A stretch of DNA of 64,000 bases from Microdochium bolleyi (taxonomy: Eukaryota > Ascomycota > Sordariomycetes > Xylariales > Microdochiaceae). Every line of letters starts with the position of its first letter. Position 1 is the stretch's first letter. The notes under the pieces are model-generated. The model was not told the origin of the DNA and did no database searches. It saw only the letters and a program-made list of their open reading frames with translations. The stretch lies in contig KQ964245.1 in assembly GCA_001566295.1 (NCBI GenBank), positions 253,524-317,523 of the forward strand, given 5' to 3'. Positions 46,856 to 57,465 of the stretch are shown in pieces. The translations under genes were made by a program, and so were the position numbers.

Positions 46856-47746
46856 ATGGTCGCGTACTTCCCTTCGCTGTCCGACAGTCTTCGCGCTTGG
46901 GCACAGGCACAAACAGTCTTCTTCATTGCCTCGGCTCCCACACATGGCAAGCACGTCAACGTCTCCCCGAAGGGCTACACGGATGGCACGTTCAAGATCC
47001 TTGGCCCAAACCTGTGTGCGTACGTAGACCGCACGGGCTCTGGCAACGAAACCATCTCGCACATCTACGAGAATGGCCGCGCGACGCTCATGTTTTGCTC
47101 TTTCGGATCCCAGCCTCGCATCATGCGCCTCTTCTGCCGGGGCCGTGTTATCGAGTGGGACAGCCTGGAGTTCCAGCCATTCTTGTCAGATACCATGAAG
47201 CTCGAGAAGGTCGACGCCGCCCGAGCCATCATTGTCCTCGACATAATCAAGGTCCAAACGAGCTGCGGCTACGCCGTGCCCCGGATCCGCCAAACGGCGC
47301 TGGACAACTCTGCTGTAGGCGCTGTCGCACCTCAGTGCTCTTCTCTCAGCGAAAACCTGTCCCCTTTGGAAGAACGCCTCGCCAAGGAAAAGAACGACAT
47401 TGGCGTGGCGGCCTTCGAGGAGCGCCCAACGCTCAAGTTCTTCAACAGCAAGCGCGAACGCGAGGGCACCGCGCACGATTACCAGAACGAAATGAACACG
47501 TCCAGCCTCGACGGCCTGCCCGGTCTGCGTGCGGCCCGACGTGACACGGGCGAGAACTTGCTCGTCGGGGATGTACTGTGTCTCGCACGTGGCGTCCTCG
47601 CAACCCAGAGGGTCGGGATTATGCTCGGGATATTCCTTGCTGTAGTATTGCAATTTTGTTTTGTTTTTGCTTCCAAATGGTTGGGACTTGGAGGTGGGCT
47701 TGTGTTTCGATTATTTGGACTTGATACCTCGGGGGACTTTGTATAG
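46856..47746 (+). CDS. pyridoxamine 5'-phosphate oxidase-like (split-barrel FMN) protein
   Basis: A single exon of 296 residues. The start is the ATG at 46856 (MVAYFPSLSDSLRAWAQAQ). The N-terminal 150 residues match the fungal PNPOx-like group: FFIASAPTHGKHVNVSPKGY, DRTGSGNETISHIYENGRAT and LMFCSFGSQPRIMRLFCRG, ending in a KVQTSCGYAVPR block. Members bind FMN or F420-like flavins in a split-barrel fold; the substrate of this fungal branch is unknown to me. A linker follows (LEERLAKEKNDIGVAAFEER, TSSLDGLPGLRAARRD). The last 50 residues are unusually hydrophobic (VGIMLGIFLAVVLQFCFVFA) and may be a tail anchor, or readthrough past an unrecognised intron. Function is a family-level guess. Confidence 0.8.
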   Translation: MVAYFPSLSDSLRAWAQAQTVFFIASAPTHGKHVNVSPKGYTDGTFKILGPNLCAYVDRTGSGNETISHIYENGRATLMFCSFGSQPRIMRLFCRGRVIEWDSLEFQPFLSDTMKLEKVDAARAIIVLDIIKVQTSCGYAVPRIRQTALDNSAVGAVAPQCSSLSENLSPLEERLAKEKNDIGVAAFEERPTLKFFNSKREREGTAHDYQNEMNTSSLDGLPGLRAARRDTGENLLVGDVLCLARGVLATQRVGIMLGIFLAVVLQFCFVFASKWLGLGGGLVFRLFGLDTSGDFV

Positions 47747-49126
47747 ATTTCATTCACGACTGGCTCGCGCTGGCAACACATGTCTCTCTTTTTCTTTATC
47801 AAAACTGTATAGAATTCCTATCTGTGTCGTTTATACCCCTGTATTGAGTTCTGTCAGTTTCATCGTTTTGACTGCGCCTTGTAACAAAAAAGTAAGCCAG
47901 AGATGATTACTTCATCGACGGTTCTTCATGTTTGATTGATCATTCTGCATTCCTAGGCGTAAAGTGCTTGTTCGTTCATCAAAGTCGAGTCTGCTGCATT
48001 TGCACAAGCCACACAAACTTCTTGTCGTCCCAATAGACGAAGAGTGCACATGTAATAGCTGAAGGCCCGGAGTCGGAAAGTTCATATCCGGACTTCTCCA
48101 TAATACTTGATTGGCATCTTTGCTGGCCTGGAGGGATGGGTCGAAGGCAGATGGGCTGTGCAGATTGCCGACACGAGGATCTGAAAGAATATTGTTTCTC
48201 AAAAAGGCCAATCGGTGGCTGATACTGACTTGTAACGTCTACATAGCGGATCTGCCTGCAGAGCACTCGCTACATGGGGAAGGGTAGCGTAATGTTCGTG
48301 TGCTGATGCTAAGAATAAGTCGGCGGCCGACCGATAACGTCGCTTGGCGTCAAATTGACCAGATCCTCCAATCGCAAGGACCCAAAGTGATCTCGGAGGA
48401 TTGTTCTCCGCAGCTGGTGCCATGAATGCCCGTTTTCTCGAGTACATCGAATAGCGGTCAACACGTATGCGATGAGACATCTCATGCTCCGGAACATACG
48501 AAAGAGCCGTATGTCGGTGCTCCACAACCTCTTTTTGAAGATGTTGACGCAGCCCATCTCGTGATGGAAGCCCGGGCTGCATAACGCAGGCACTTCCCAT
48601 AAGGATTGCCCGCATAAACGATGAACATGTGCAGAATTGCAGGTCCGAAGAACTGCACAAGTGGACCTGCGTAGAAAGACGGACCGGCTGTGCAGACGAG
48701 CATTCTTCGTATGCCGCAATGGATTGATTGGCTGTAGGGCCGGAGTTGTTGGGCCGTCATCCATTCTGTTTCTGGACCCGCGGATTGGTGATGACACCGG
48801 GTCCACGGTGCTCTTGCAGCTTGCAGCGTCGTAGTGGGCTATGAAATATAGCTATACGATTGCAGAACCATCGTATTCACCTCTGACGTGGAGAGGGCAC
48901 GATACGGGCTGCATAGTCTTGTTTCGCTGCATCATTGTCCGAGCCTTGGGTATATTAAGTCACATCGCCGCAACCAGCTCTGCGAAACTGGAACATACCC
49001 GAATTCAGTCTCAGACCAGCAACTCAACACTCGCTCTCATCACACTCTGCCACCCTCCTCCAAGACAAGAAAGGCTTTCAATCTAATCAATAATCCTGAT
49101 CCCTCTCTACCAAAACAAAAATAACG
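47747..49126. other. intergenic region
   Basis: This is the 3' flank of the oxidase-like gene and the promoter of the secreted-protein gene. Minus-strand open frames between 48199 and 48806 have some membrane-like stretches but change frame and lack ATG starts. I do not call a gene. Confidence 0.45.
48951..48958 (+). promoter_or_regulatory. TATA box of the secreted-protein gene
   Basis: TATATTAA at 169-176 bases before the ATG at 49127, followed by an A/C-rich leader ending CAAAACAAAAATAACG, as in strongly expressed fungal genes. Confidence 0.55.
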
Positions 49127-49771
49127 ATGCTCTACAACTCCGCCATCACGTCCGCCGCCTTGGCCCTCCTCCTCGGCACAGCACAGGCCGCCCCTGCCCC
49201 CGCCGGCACTTGCACCTCGCAGGGCGTCAAGCTCCGCATCCAGGGCCTCAAGACGACACAGTATCTCGGCCTCCAGCGCATCGCGCTGGGCGTCAACATC
49301 GCCATCGCCAGCTCCAGCCCCTCCGCCAACGCCCCGGTGTTCTACCAGAACGGCGCAGCGGGGTCCAAGACCTCCACCGTCGTCACGGACATCCCCGGCG
49401 TCTACCCCCTCGCCATCTCCGTGCAGGGGCCGAAGGAGTTCGACGCGCAGTTCCCCAAGGAGCACAATGTCAGCGTCAACCTCAAGGGTGCGACGCAGGG
49501 CTTGGTCATCAGGGCTGCGGACAAGGGCGGGCTCAGCGGCCCCGCGGGCACCAAGGGCGCCGCTTACATGGTCTGCGAGAGGGAGATGTTTGTCGGCGGG
49601 CCCGCGCCGTCGACGCTGCAGGTCCTGAGGGTCAGGTATGCCGGCGAGCAGCTCCCGGCGGGATGTGTGGAGGTCAAGCTGGTCCCGGAGTGTGCTGTGC
49701 TGCCGGCGCTCCCGGCGGGCAGCAGCTGGGACCACAAGAAGGTCGTTGCGGTGCCGTGCAGCAAGGCCTGA
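49127..49771 (+). CDS. small secreted protein, unknown function
   Basis: A single exon of 214 residues. A clear signal peptide (SAITSAALALLLGTAQA, likely cleaved after residue 20-21) precedes a mature chain of about 190 residues. This has five cysteines (Cys29, then one in YMVCERE, and three near the C-terminus) and no membrane segment. The chain is rich in Gly, Ala, Val and Ser and looks like a beta-rich fold. I do not recognise a domain. Codons end almost always in C or G and the gene has a good TATA box, so high expression is likely. Small size, secretion and cysteines fit a candidate effector or cell-wall protein, but there is no direct evidence of either. The odd number of cysteines leaves at least one unpaired unless the protein dimerises. 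Confidence 0.8.
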   Translation: MLYNSAITSAALALLLGTAQAAPAPAGTCTSQGVKLRIQGLKTTQYLGLQRIALGVNIAIASSSPSANAPVFYQNGAAGSKTSTVVTDIPGVYPLAISVQGPKEFDAQFPKEHNVSVNLKGATQGLVIRAADKGGLSGPAGTKGAAYMVCEREMFVGGPAPSTLQVLRVRYAGEQLPAGCVEVKLVPECAVLPALPAGSSWDHKKVVAVPCSKA

Positions 49772-50489
49772 ATCGAGTTGCACTCTGGACTACCACGAGG
49801 ATAGATAGCGTTTGTGGTTCATCGGATGCAGAGACGGCGAGCGGGTCATGGAGGGTTGCCCTGATGCACTGGGATGTTGGAAGCCCAACATACGGCACGG
49901 AAGTGCATGCACAGGAGCGCCGGGACTATGGGAATCTTAGCATGCAGACTTCCGCCTAATGATAATTTGTAATCGCCTCCAATGGACTATTGGTTTTGTC
50001 ATGAGCGAGTGTTAGTGGTTCATGTTCACTGTCCATGCCGAACGTTGAGAGTCCGACGCCGACCTGTTAACAGCGGGGCACTAGCTAACTCCGAAGGTAT
50101 CGTCGTTCATGCTTGGATCGCATACCGTCAAATCGCGACAGAGGTTGTGACTTGGGTGACCGGACATAACATGAAAGCTGGATGCTTAATAATTATCTTT
50201 GTTCTAGCGTCGGGGATGTTGGATCAAGCGTCGTTATAGTGGCTCCTAGCTCAAGCCTCAACCCCATGTCAATCGCATAACGTCACCAAGGTGGACTCCG
50301 TGACTGTGGGTTGCGATCGTGGCCTTGAAACATATAAGGAGGTCGTCTTCGAACTCTAATGTTTGGTCAACTCTGGTCACATCCCTGAATGAACTGGCTC
50401 GAGGCTTCTCACCGACCTGATAGTAAAACATCTGACGATCTCCTTCAGACACAAACAACAAATCACTTATATCAGAGAAAACAGCAACC
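49772..50489. other. intergenic region
   Basis: This is the 3' flank of the secreted-protein gene and the promoter of the dehydrogenase gene. No other feature is seen. Confidence 0.45.
50333..50338 (+). promoter_or_regulatory. possible TATA box of the dehydrogenase gene
   Basis: TATAAG within CATATAAGG, about 155 bases upstream of the ATG at 50490. Confidence 0.4.
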
Positions 50490-51266
50490 ATGGCCAAGAT
50501 ATTCATCACCGGCTCCGCAGATGGCCTCGGCTCTCTCTCCGCCCAGGCCCTCGCCAAGCGCGGCCACGCAGTGTACCTACACGCCCGCAATGCGCAGCGC
50601 GCCGAGGACGCACGCAAGGCCTGCCCGGAGGCCAAGGACGTGTACGTCGCCGACCTCTCGTCGATGGAGCAGACGCGCCGGCTGGCCTCGCAGCTCAGCG
50701 AGAGCGGCCCGTGGGACGCGATCGTGCACAACGCCGGCATCATGGCGCAGCCCAGCGCGGACGGCGGCTCGGCGGCCGACGACAAGCTCCCGCCGCTGTT
50801 CGCGGCCAACACCGTGGCGCCGTACCTGCTCACTGCGCTCGTCAACCCGCCGCCCAAGCGCTACGTGTTCGTCTCCAGCTCGATGCACATGGGCGGCGAC
50901 CCGTCGGACGCGGCGCTCGGGAACCCGCAGCAAGGGTGCAGCTATAGCGACAGCAAGCTGCACGACGCACTGCTCACGTTCTTCTTCACCAAGAGCCTGG
51001 CGTCAAAGGGCGTCACCTGCAACGTCCTGGACCCCGGGTGGGTGCCCACGAAGATGGGCGGCAGCGGTGCGACTGAGGACATCAACGATAGTGTGGGCAC
51101 ATATGTCATGCTCGCGGAGGGGTCTGGGGCAGCCGAGGGCAAGACGGGCAAGTACTGGAAGACGAGCCGCGAGAAGGAACCCATGGCAGAGGTCAAGGAC
51201 GAGGGCAAGCAGCAGATTCTCGTGGACAGCCTGGCGAGGATCACTGGTGTTGGCCCGCCAAGCTAG
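50490..51266 (+). CDS. short-chain dehydrogenase/reductase (SDR)
   Basis: A single exon of 258 residues, the usual length of a classical SDR. The Rossmann motif is TGSADGLG (residues 7-14, pattern TGxxxGxG). DLSSMEQ follows the second strand, HNAG replaces the usual NNAG, and catalytic Ser is expected in the SSS run at 129-131. The YxxxK pair is Tyr152-Ser-Asp-Ser-Lys156. DPGWVPTKMGG is the typical PG loop after the active site. It reduces or oxidises a carbonyl/alcohol with NAD(P)H; the substrate is unknown. The Arg-rich ARNAQRAED after the second strand suggests NADPH preference, which is inference. The neighbours are a secreted protein and upf3, so context gives no pathway. Coding bias is strong in C/G. 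Confidence 0.9.
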   Translation: MAKIFITGSADGLGSLSAQALAKRGHAVYLHARNAQRAEDARKACPEAKDVYVADLSSMEQTRRLASQLSESGPWDAIVHNAGIMAQPSADGGSAADDKLPPLFAANTVAPYLLTALVNPPPKRYVFVSSSMHMGGDPSDAALGNPQQGCSYSDSKLHDALLTFFFTKSLASKGVTCNVLDPGWVPTKMGGSGATEDINDSVGTYVMLAEGSGAAEGKTGKYWKTSREKEPMAEVKDEGKQQILVDSLARITGVGPPS

Positions 51267-52053
51267 AGGCTGAGTGTTCTTACAGTGTTGGGTTTCCAAA
51301 TTTCAGCACTAGACTTTCGGAAAGAGCCAGCTCTGGTTCCACAAATCCTGGCTTGTGCTGGAGTAATGTTCCCTCTACGTGACTCGCAAACTCAATAGTG
51401 TACTAAGGTGGTTAGTGACCAGGAAGGGATTTGGCGATCTGCCGACCGGTGGTGTTTAATCGAGCAGTGGGACTCGCTTCGTTGCAGCGTTATTGTGCGA
51501 TCTCGACGAGCTGTAGTTGTGGCTGCATAACGCGCCCGAGTGGGTTTGGAGCGATCTTGAGAGTGGCCGTAAGAACCAACGAACTGGACAGAGCATACAG
51601 AGCATTCGGAATCGTCATTGCCTTCGAGATAGAAGTCTGTAGGACCCGTTTCACGGTGCTGCACGCCCTAGCGCGACGGCGGGGCAATCAGCACCCTTCC
51701 GGCCTTGCATGCAAAGGTCACTTCTGATTGCGTCCCAATCCCTTCACCACTTGCCCGACAATCGTCAACCTCCAGCTGGATTCTGCCCAGTCACCAGGCA
51801 TACGCCCGACACCTGCGCCCGCTCTGGGATTGCAGAAACGCCTGTCGCTCCTCTCTCAACTCGCGCGTCCGGCTTCGCACCCGCGTGCACAGGTCTTCGC
51901 GGATAGACCTGCGTCGGCACGACGTCATGGTTGGACACAAGCTGAGCAACAAACTACGAACATACGAAGACCTGAAGAAATCCTAGCGCGCAACGGCAAT
52001 CTGCGATCCCTGATCTCTGTGGCACACACAACTATACACGGAAGTCCGTCAGG
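51267..52053. other. intergenic region
   Basis: This is the 3' flank of the dehydrogenase and the promoter and leader of the upf3 gene. Short overlapping open frames only. Confidence 0.45.
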
Positions 52054-54165
52054 ATGGCAGCGGCCTCCGTCGCGGCAACCAAGACCAATGGAGTCCTAGC
52101 TGTCAACCCGTCCCAGGCCAACTCCGGGGGTGGTGGGAGGTCTGGTAGAAGAAAGGCAGTCGTCGTCGGCAAGAAGGTGGTCGTTCGTCGGCTGGCGCCT
52201 GGAATGACCGAGGAAGAGTTCTGGACGGCTCTCGGAGACGATTGGAAGAGTGGCCAGGGCAAGGTAGACTGGACCAGATGGGAGTCTGGGAAGATCACCA
52301 AGGAGTAGGTTCTTCTTATCCGTGCGATCTCACACGTACGGGGACTCGTTACTCATGCTACTTGCTTCAGTCCTTTCAAGCCGTCGAAACCCTCTCGGTG
52401 CTACCTCCGCGTACTCAAACTCGACGACGTGCCCATTTTGTCCGACATTGTGCGCAGCAAGACATGGGTAGATTCGAAGAACACCTGGAACGATGCCTGC
52501 CTTGTTGGGCCGGCCTATGTCGAGGTCGCGCAGATCCAGAAAGTCGCCGCAAGCAAGAGGAGAACAGATCCACGTCAGGGCACGATTGACCAGGACCCCG
52601 ATTTCGTGGCGTTCCTGGAATCTCTTGACAAAGCTCAGAATGCCTCCAAGGAGCCCAAGGAGCCCGAGGAGCCGGTGACCGAGGATACACCCAAGGAGGC
52701 CAAGGTGACCATCACCCCGCTGGTACAGTTTCTTAAGGAGAAGAAGGCAAACAAGGCCAAGGAAGCTGCAAACGCTAAGAACGCGAAGCATGGCCGCCAA
52801 GAGCCTGGAGGGGGCAGGTCAAAGGCCCAAGACGAGGCGGCCAAGAAGAAAGGCAAGGACAACAGGAACGACAAGAGTGATGGCAAGGAGAAGGAGAAAG
52901 CGAAGGAGCCTGTGAAGCTCCTCACAAAGAAGGCAGCACAGCAAGAAGCCGCCGAGGCCGCAAAAACTGTAGCAGCATCCAAAGCCACCGCTGAGAGCAA
53001 GACCACCGCATCAAGAGAGGAGCCCACGCCAAAAAGTCGCCGTGCTGGTATCGCTGCGGCAGCAAAGATTTTGCAACGCGATCTCGGCCTAAGCCCTGGA
53101 AGTGCTCATAGGAGAGCTCGCCAGGATGCTGCCAAGGCGGAGGTGTCAACCAAGTCTGAGCCTGCCAATGCCACAAAAGACCCTAAAGAACCCACCTCAG
53201 CGAGCACTTCTGTGCCTGCGAAACCGAGCGCCTCCTCGCCGGCAGCCGCAACGTCGAGCCGTGATTTGGAGACCCAACCATCCACACCGAAATCACAGGC
53301 GAACGAAAGCAACCGTCGCGCTCGCGGCAAGGGCGGCAAGCAGAATACTTCCGGCGCCGATAGTGCGAAGGGTAAAGAAGTAGCCAGCAATACTCCAAAG
53401 TCGACTGCGGCACCACCGACTCCCGTGATACTCAAGCGAGAGGACAACGTGAAACAGGCAGCTCCAGCGACGCCGCCTCCGGTATCGACAGCTGCTCCAT
53501 CAGCTTCGGCGTCCCAGTCCACCTCCTCGGCAAGTGGCAAGGGCACTTCTGCCAAAGCGTCGAAGGGAAGCAATCAAGCATCGCAAAAGAAGAATAATAT
53601 CCCGCCCGGACATGCAGCAGCTGGCAGCCGAGGTTTCATCAAGCACGCGAATCCCTCTCAGGGCATCACTGAAGCGAGTCTGAAGCAAGCCATGGAGGCT
53701 TTCGGGACAGTCACATCTGTCGAAATCGACAAGCGCAAAGGATTTGCGTACGTCGACTTTGGTGCACAGGACAGCCTTGCCAAGGCGATGGCGGCCAGCC
53801 CCATCACAGTCGCCCAAGGAACAGTGCAAGTACTCGAGCGCAAAGACAACAAGAAGGCCGCAGCCTCTTCGGCTTCATCCGCACCAGCAGCGAGCACGTC
53901 TGCACCTGCCCCTTCCCCTGCAGCACAGCAAGCGTCCGTGGACAAGCCAACCAGGAATGAGAAGCCTGCCCCTGAGAAGGCCACGCCCGAAGGCCAAGCT
54001 GACCGGCCAAAGCGTGGCGGTCGCGGTCGTGGGCGGAAGGGGGGAGGCAATAGCGGGAACACAGGTGGTGGAGCGAACGTGGCCCCAAAGAACGACTCAT
54101 CAGGCGGCAAGGGACCTTCGACCTCGGCAGCAGCGAGTGTAGGCGGCAGCCATTCGACTGGATGA
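52054..54165 (+). CDS. upf3: Upf3, nonsense-mediated mRNA decay factor
   Basis: Two exons, 52054-52304 and 52371-54165, give 681 residues. The intron is 66 nt, phase 2 (GTAGGT to GCTTCAG). The Smg4/UPF3 domain occupies about residues 35-190: KVVVRRLAPGMTEEEFWTAL, then SRCYLRVLKLDDVPILSDIV, GPAYVEVAQIQKV, and the hallmark RRTDPRQGTIDQDPDFVAFL. A long Lys/Ala/Glu-rich low-complexity linker follows. Near residues 503-575 there is a second RNA-recognition-like motif (GFIKHANPSQGITEASLKQA and KRKGFAYVDFGAQDSLAKAM), then an RGGRGRGRKGGG tail. Upf3 bridges Upf2 and the exon-junction or ribosome-bound surveillance complex. The ATG context is GTCAGGATGGCAG. Intron placement inside the UPF3 domain is supported by uninterrupted family homology across the join. 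Confidence 0.92.
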
Positions 54166-55351
54166 GTGCTAAGCACAAGAGAGAACATACATCTTCGGCG
54201 ACTTGCTTCAAAGGTCTGCCGGGTAGTCGTCGTCAGCTCCGAAATGAGTCTTCTGTCACTTACAGCTTAACGACGGCGGGTAACTCGCTGCTTCTAGCGC
54301 GATTCCCAGCAGTCTGAGGCGGCAAGGTCGTGCGAGCCCAGTACCCGCCAGCTAGATCATGGCAGCGAGCCCAGCGTTGACCGTCTTGCCACAGATGCAC
54401 GGGGGACCTCGAAGCACATGGGAGAAGACTATAGCTCGATCTTGCTGCCAGTGCCCATGGTTGCTCAGCTATTCGACCAGTTTCTGTGGACGGGAGCGAA
54501 CTCCAGAATGTGGGATACACAGACTTGATCTGTGAGGACCAAAGTCAGACCAGTGGCTTCGCTGACGACTTGGTGATAGCCTACATAAGGTAGGTAGACA
54601 ATACATCTAACAAATGTGCGGGCAGCCGATTTGTTATATTTCACGTGCATGTACAGATATTGATATAATCTGGCTCCCACGTGACGGAAGTGGTTTTAAG
54701 TGAATGAAATGAGTTACTAAATTGTGTATCCTGCAATGTGCATGGCCTGGACGAACCGGTCGGACGAGGATGAAGCATCTGGTGTTATCTATGCGATGTG
54801 CCGCGCACGGGCCATCTACCTGGCTGGCTGATTCATCAAGCTGCAGCTTATCCGCGGGCGCTTCAGCGTGTGCAAGGTTCACAGCCATGTGCCACAGGGC
54901 GGCGCCGTCTTACCTAAAGGGGGGCAAGGGTCGAATCCAGGCGGATCTCCGTCATTTGGCACAGCAGCTTGCTTCCCTGGCCCAACCCGACATCCACCGT
55001 CTGCACTCTCGACACTTGACGAGGCTCCTCAGGTCTACAGCCCGACAGCAGCACCCTACGCTCGAACGTGTTTTACACTCCCGACAGGGCCGCTACGAAC
55101 CGTCACCACCAGCGGCCTGCGACGCTACGTCCCACCCCCCGCGTCCCGATTCACAGCACCTACCTACCCGGCCCACAGCTGCACGTTCGGGCACCCCGCG
55201 TGGCCCTCTCAGATCCAGACTGTATCCCGCCCGCGCTCGACCACCTACGTTACCTTAGGTGTCCCATCGAGCCTCACGTAGGACACCTCACCGCGGACGG
55301 CCTCATCCTCCCAGCACGAGACCCGCCCATCACCAGAAACACGGCGGCATC
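54166..55351. other. intergenic region
   Basis: This lies between upf3 and ppg1. It contains ACCTTAGGT at 55252-55260 and a related TACCTAAAGG at 54911-54920. Two parallel open frames before the ppg1 ATG (54722-55281) are Pro/Thr-rich and look like leader sequence rather than genes. Confidence 0.45.
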
Positions 55352-56854
55352 ATGCGACCTGCAGCCCGTGCCGGCGTGCCCAAGCCGGGGCCTGCCACCC
55401 TGAGCGCAAATGCCCACCTAGACGAGTGGCTCGAGGAGGCAAAGCAGTGTCATTACCTGCCCGAACCTGTCATGAAAGAGCTCTGCGAGATGGTTAAGGA
55501 AGTCTTGATGGAGGGTATGTGTTGCCTTCATCATCGTTGTCTCAATATGATGCTTCACTACGTCGAATCTTGGCAAAGGTTGATTTATGAACCGGAACTC
55601 ATCGATGCTGACATGCAGTTGTCCAGAGAGCAACATACAACCGGTCTCCACACCCGTCACAATCTGCGGCGATATTCACGGACAATTCTACGATCTCCTC
55701 GAGCTGTTCCGTGTAGCTGGCGGTATGCCTGGTCAAACGGCCACTGAAGCCCCCGCGACATCGACTTTTTCCATCAATCCAGCCGACCTCGAGCCTCCGA
55801 CGTCCATCACAAAGCCGAAGCTCCTTAAGAGATTGAAGAAGGCGCAGCGGGCGGCGGGCGGCGAGCTCAGCAGCAGTCCTGGCCAGGACTCCGTACTGAG
55901 TGAGATTTCGGACGACGAGAGCCCCGATGCACATCAGTCTCCTCCGCCGACATCGGCAGACAACACTGCCGGTGTGCCAGCCACGAATGCGGCCCAAAAG
56001 TTCATCTTTCTGGGTGACTTTGTTGATCGGGGATACTTCAGTTTAGAGACATTTACGCTTCTGATGTGCCTAAAAGCCAGGTAAGACCGAGGAACAGGAC
56101 GAGTTGTCTGTCTCGTTCAAGCACGTGCTGACTGTGCTGAACCCCTCAATTAGATACCCTGAGCAAATCATCCTCGTCCGTGGCAACCACGAGTCAAGGC
56201 AGATCACGCAAGTCTACGGCTTCTACGAGGAATGCCAGCAAAAGTATGGCAACGCCTCGGTCTGGAAAGCCTGCTGCCAGGTCTTCGACTTTTTGGTCCT
56301 GGCTGCCATCGTCGACGGCGAGATCCTGTGTGTGCACGGCGGCCTGAGCCCGGAGATTCGGACAATCGACCAGATCCGCGTGGTCGCCCGCGCCCAGGAG
56401 ATCCCTCACGAGGGCGCATTCTGCGACCTGGTGTGGTCGGACCCGGAAGACGTTGAGACGTGGGCTATCAGCCCGCGCGGCGCCGGTTGGCTGTTCGGCG
56501 ACAAGGTGGCCACCGAGTTCAACCACGTCAACGGGCTCAAGCTCATTGCGCGTGCCCATCAGCTCGTAAATGAAGGTTACAAGGTATGTCAAGGCAATGA
56601 ACTGAACTTCCCCTTGGGCCCCCAGAACATCACTAGCTGACAACAAGAGTCAACTCGTGTAGTATCACTTCCCGCAGAACTCTGTCGTGACGGTGTGGTC
56701 CGCGCCGAACTATTGCTACCGGTGTGGCAACGTGGCGTCCATCATGACAGTCGACAAGAACCTCGACCCTAAGTTCTCCATCTTCTCGGCCGTACCGGAC
56801 GACATGAGGCACGTGCCTGCCGGCAGGAGAGGGCCTTCGGATTACTTTTTGTAG
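55352..56854 (+). CDS. ppg1: Ppg1-type serine/threonine protein phosphatase (PP2A-like)
   Basis: Four exons, 55352-55514, 55627-56080, 56154-56583 and 56663-56854, give 412 residues (phases 1, 2, 0). The metallophosphatase signature is complete: GDIHGQ (69-74), GDFVDRG (184-190) and RGNHESR, then HGGLSPE, WSDPED and the NYCYRCGN block. The C-terminus is DYFL, as in PP2A-like enzymes whose terminal Leu is carboxymethylated. Between RVAGGMPG (90) and QKFIFLGD (178) there is an insertion of about 87 Ser/Pro/Asp-rich residues that PP2A, PP4 and PP6 do not have. Such an insert explains the length (PP2A about 310) and fits the fungal Ppg1 group. Known roles of yeast Ppg1 include glycogen accumulation and, within the Far/STRIPAK complex, control of mitophagy. 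The role here is inferred. Confidence 0.9.
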
Positions 56855-57465
56855 AGCAATGTACTCCTATACACGCATTATAGCCGGTAGTTCCTGTGCC
56901 CTCTGGCCGGTCTGACGCTTGGCGGCGGTGGTAAGAGGTGACTACGACGGACGCGCACAGATATACACACACGTTCCTAGATGATACCAGAATTCTTTTT
57001 TTTCTATCTTCTTTGCGCATGGTCGGTCCATGCGTATGCACCTTCGCAGATGCACTTTTGAGGTATTTCTCGTGCTGGGACATGGACGGTTTGAGGAGGG
57101 AGCCAAAGACTGTCGTTATCATTGCCCTCGTCTGACTTGCGCCCTGATGACAAGAAAACTGCTAAAACTACTTGCGTATACTGGGCATGTGTCCCTGTGT
57201 GGAGATGAAATGGAGGCACACGCTGGAATGGCTGAGAGCAGCCCCGCAGCAGCACCGTCCACAGCTCTTTACGGGGAAGGACCCCGCAACCCGTTCAAGT
57301 CGCGTACCACCCCGAAGCTTAACACGCGATTCTGTTGCACTTTCGCTTCGCTTTGGTTGTACCCCGGGTTGCCACGACGATATCCACAAGCACAAACGCA
57401 TACGGTTCCTCGTCGAGTACCGCAGGACCTGCTTCGAGTCCCAGAGCAGCCCAGAGCTGGTGAAC
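56855..57465. other. intergenic region
   Basis: This is the 3' flank of ppg1 and the promoter or leader of dad1. Nothing further is seen. Confidence 0.45.

Noticed and set aside
48199..48806. Overlapping minus-strand frames with membrane-like stretches, considered as a gene or relic
   Set aside because: Protein-like pieces change frame, starts are not ATG, and codon bias is weak. The evidence is below that for the relic at 11.03 kb.
54920..54960. GGTCGAATCC-like sequence resembling a tRNA T-arm
   Set aside because: No matching acceptor stem or A-box at the right distance. Similar hits at 1889 and 38045 also failed.
54722..55281. Two parallel Pro/Thr-rich frames upstream of ppg1
   Set aside because: Low-complexity, no homology; best read as promoter and leader of ppg1.
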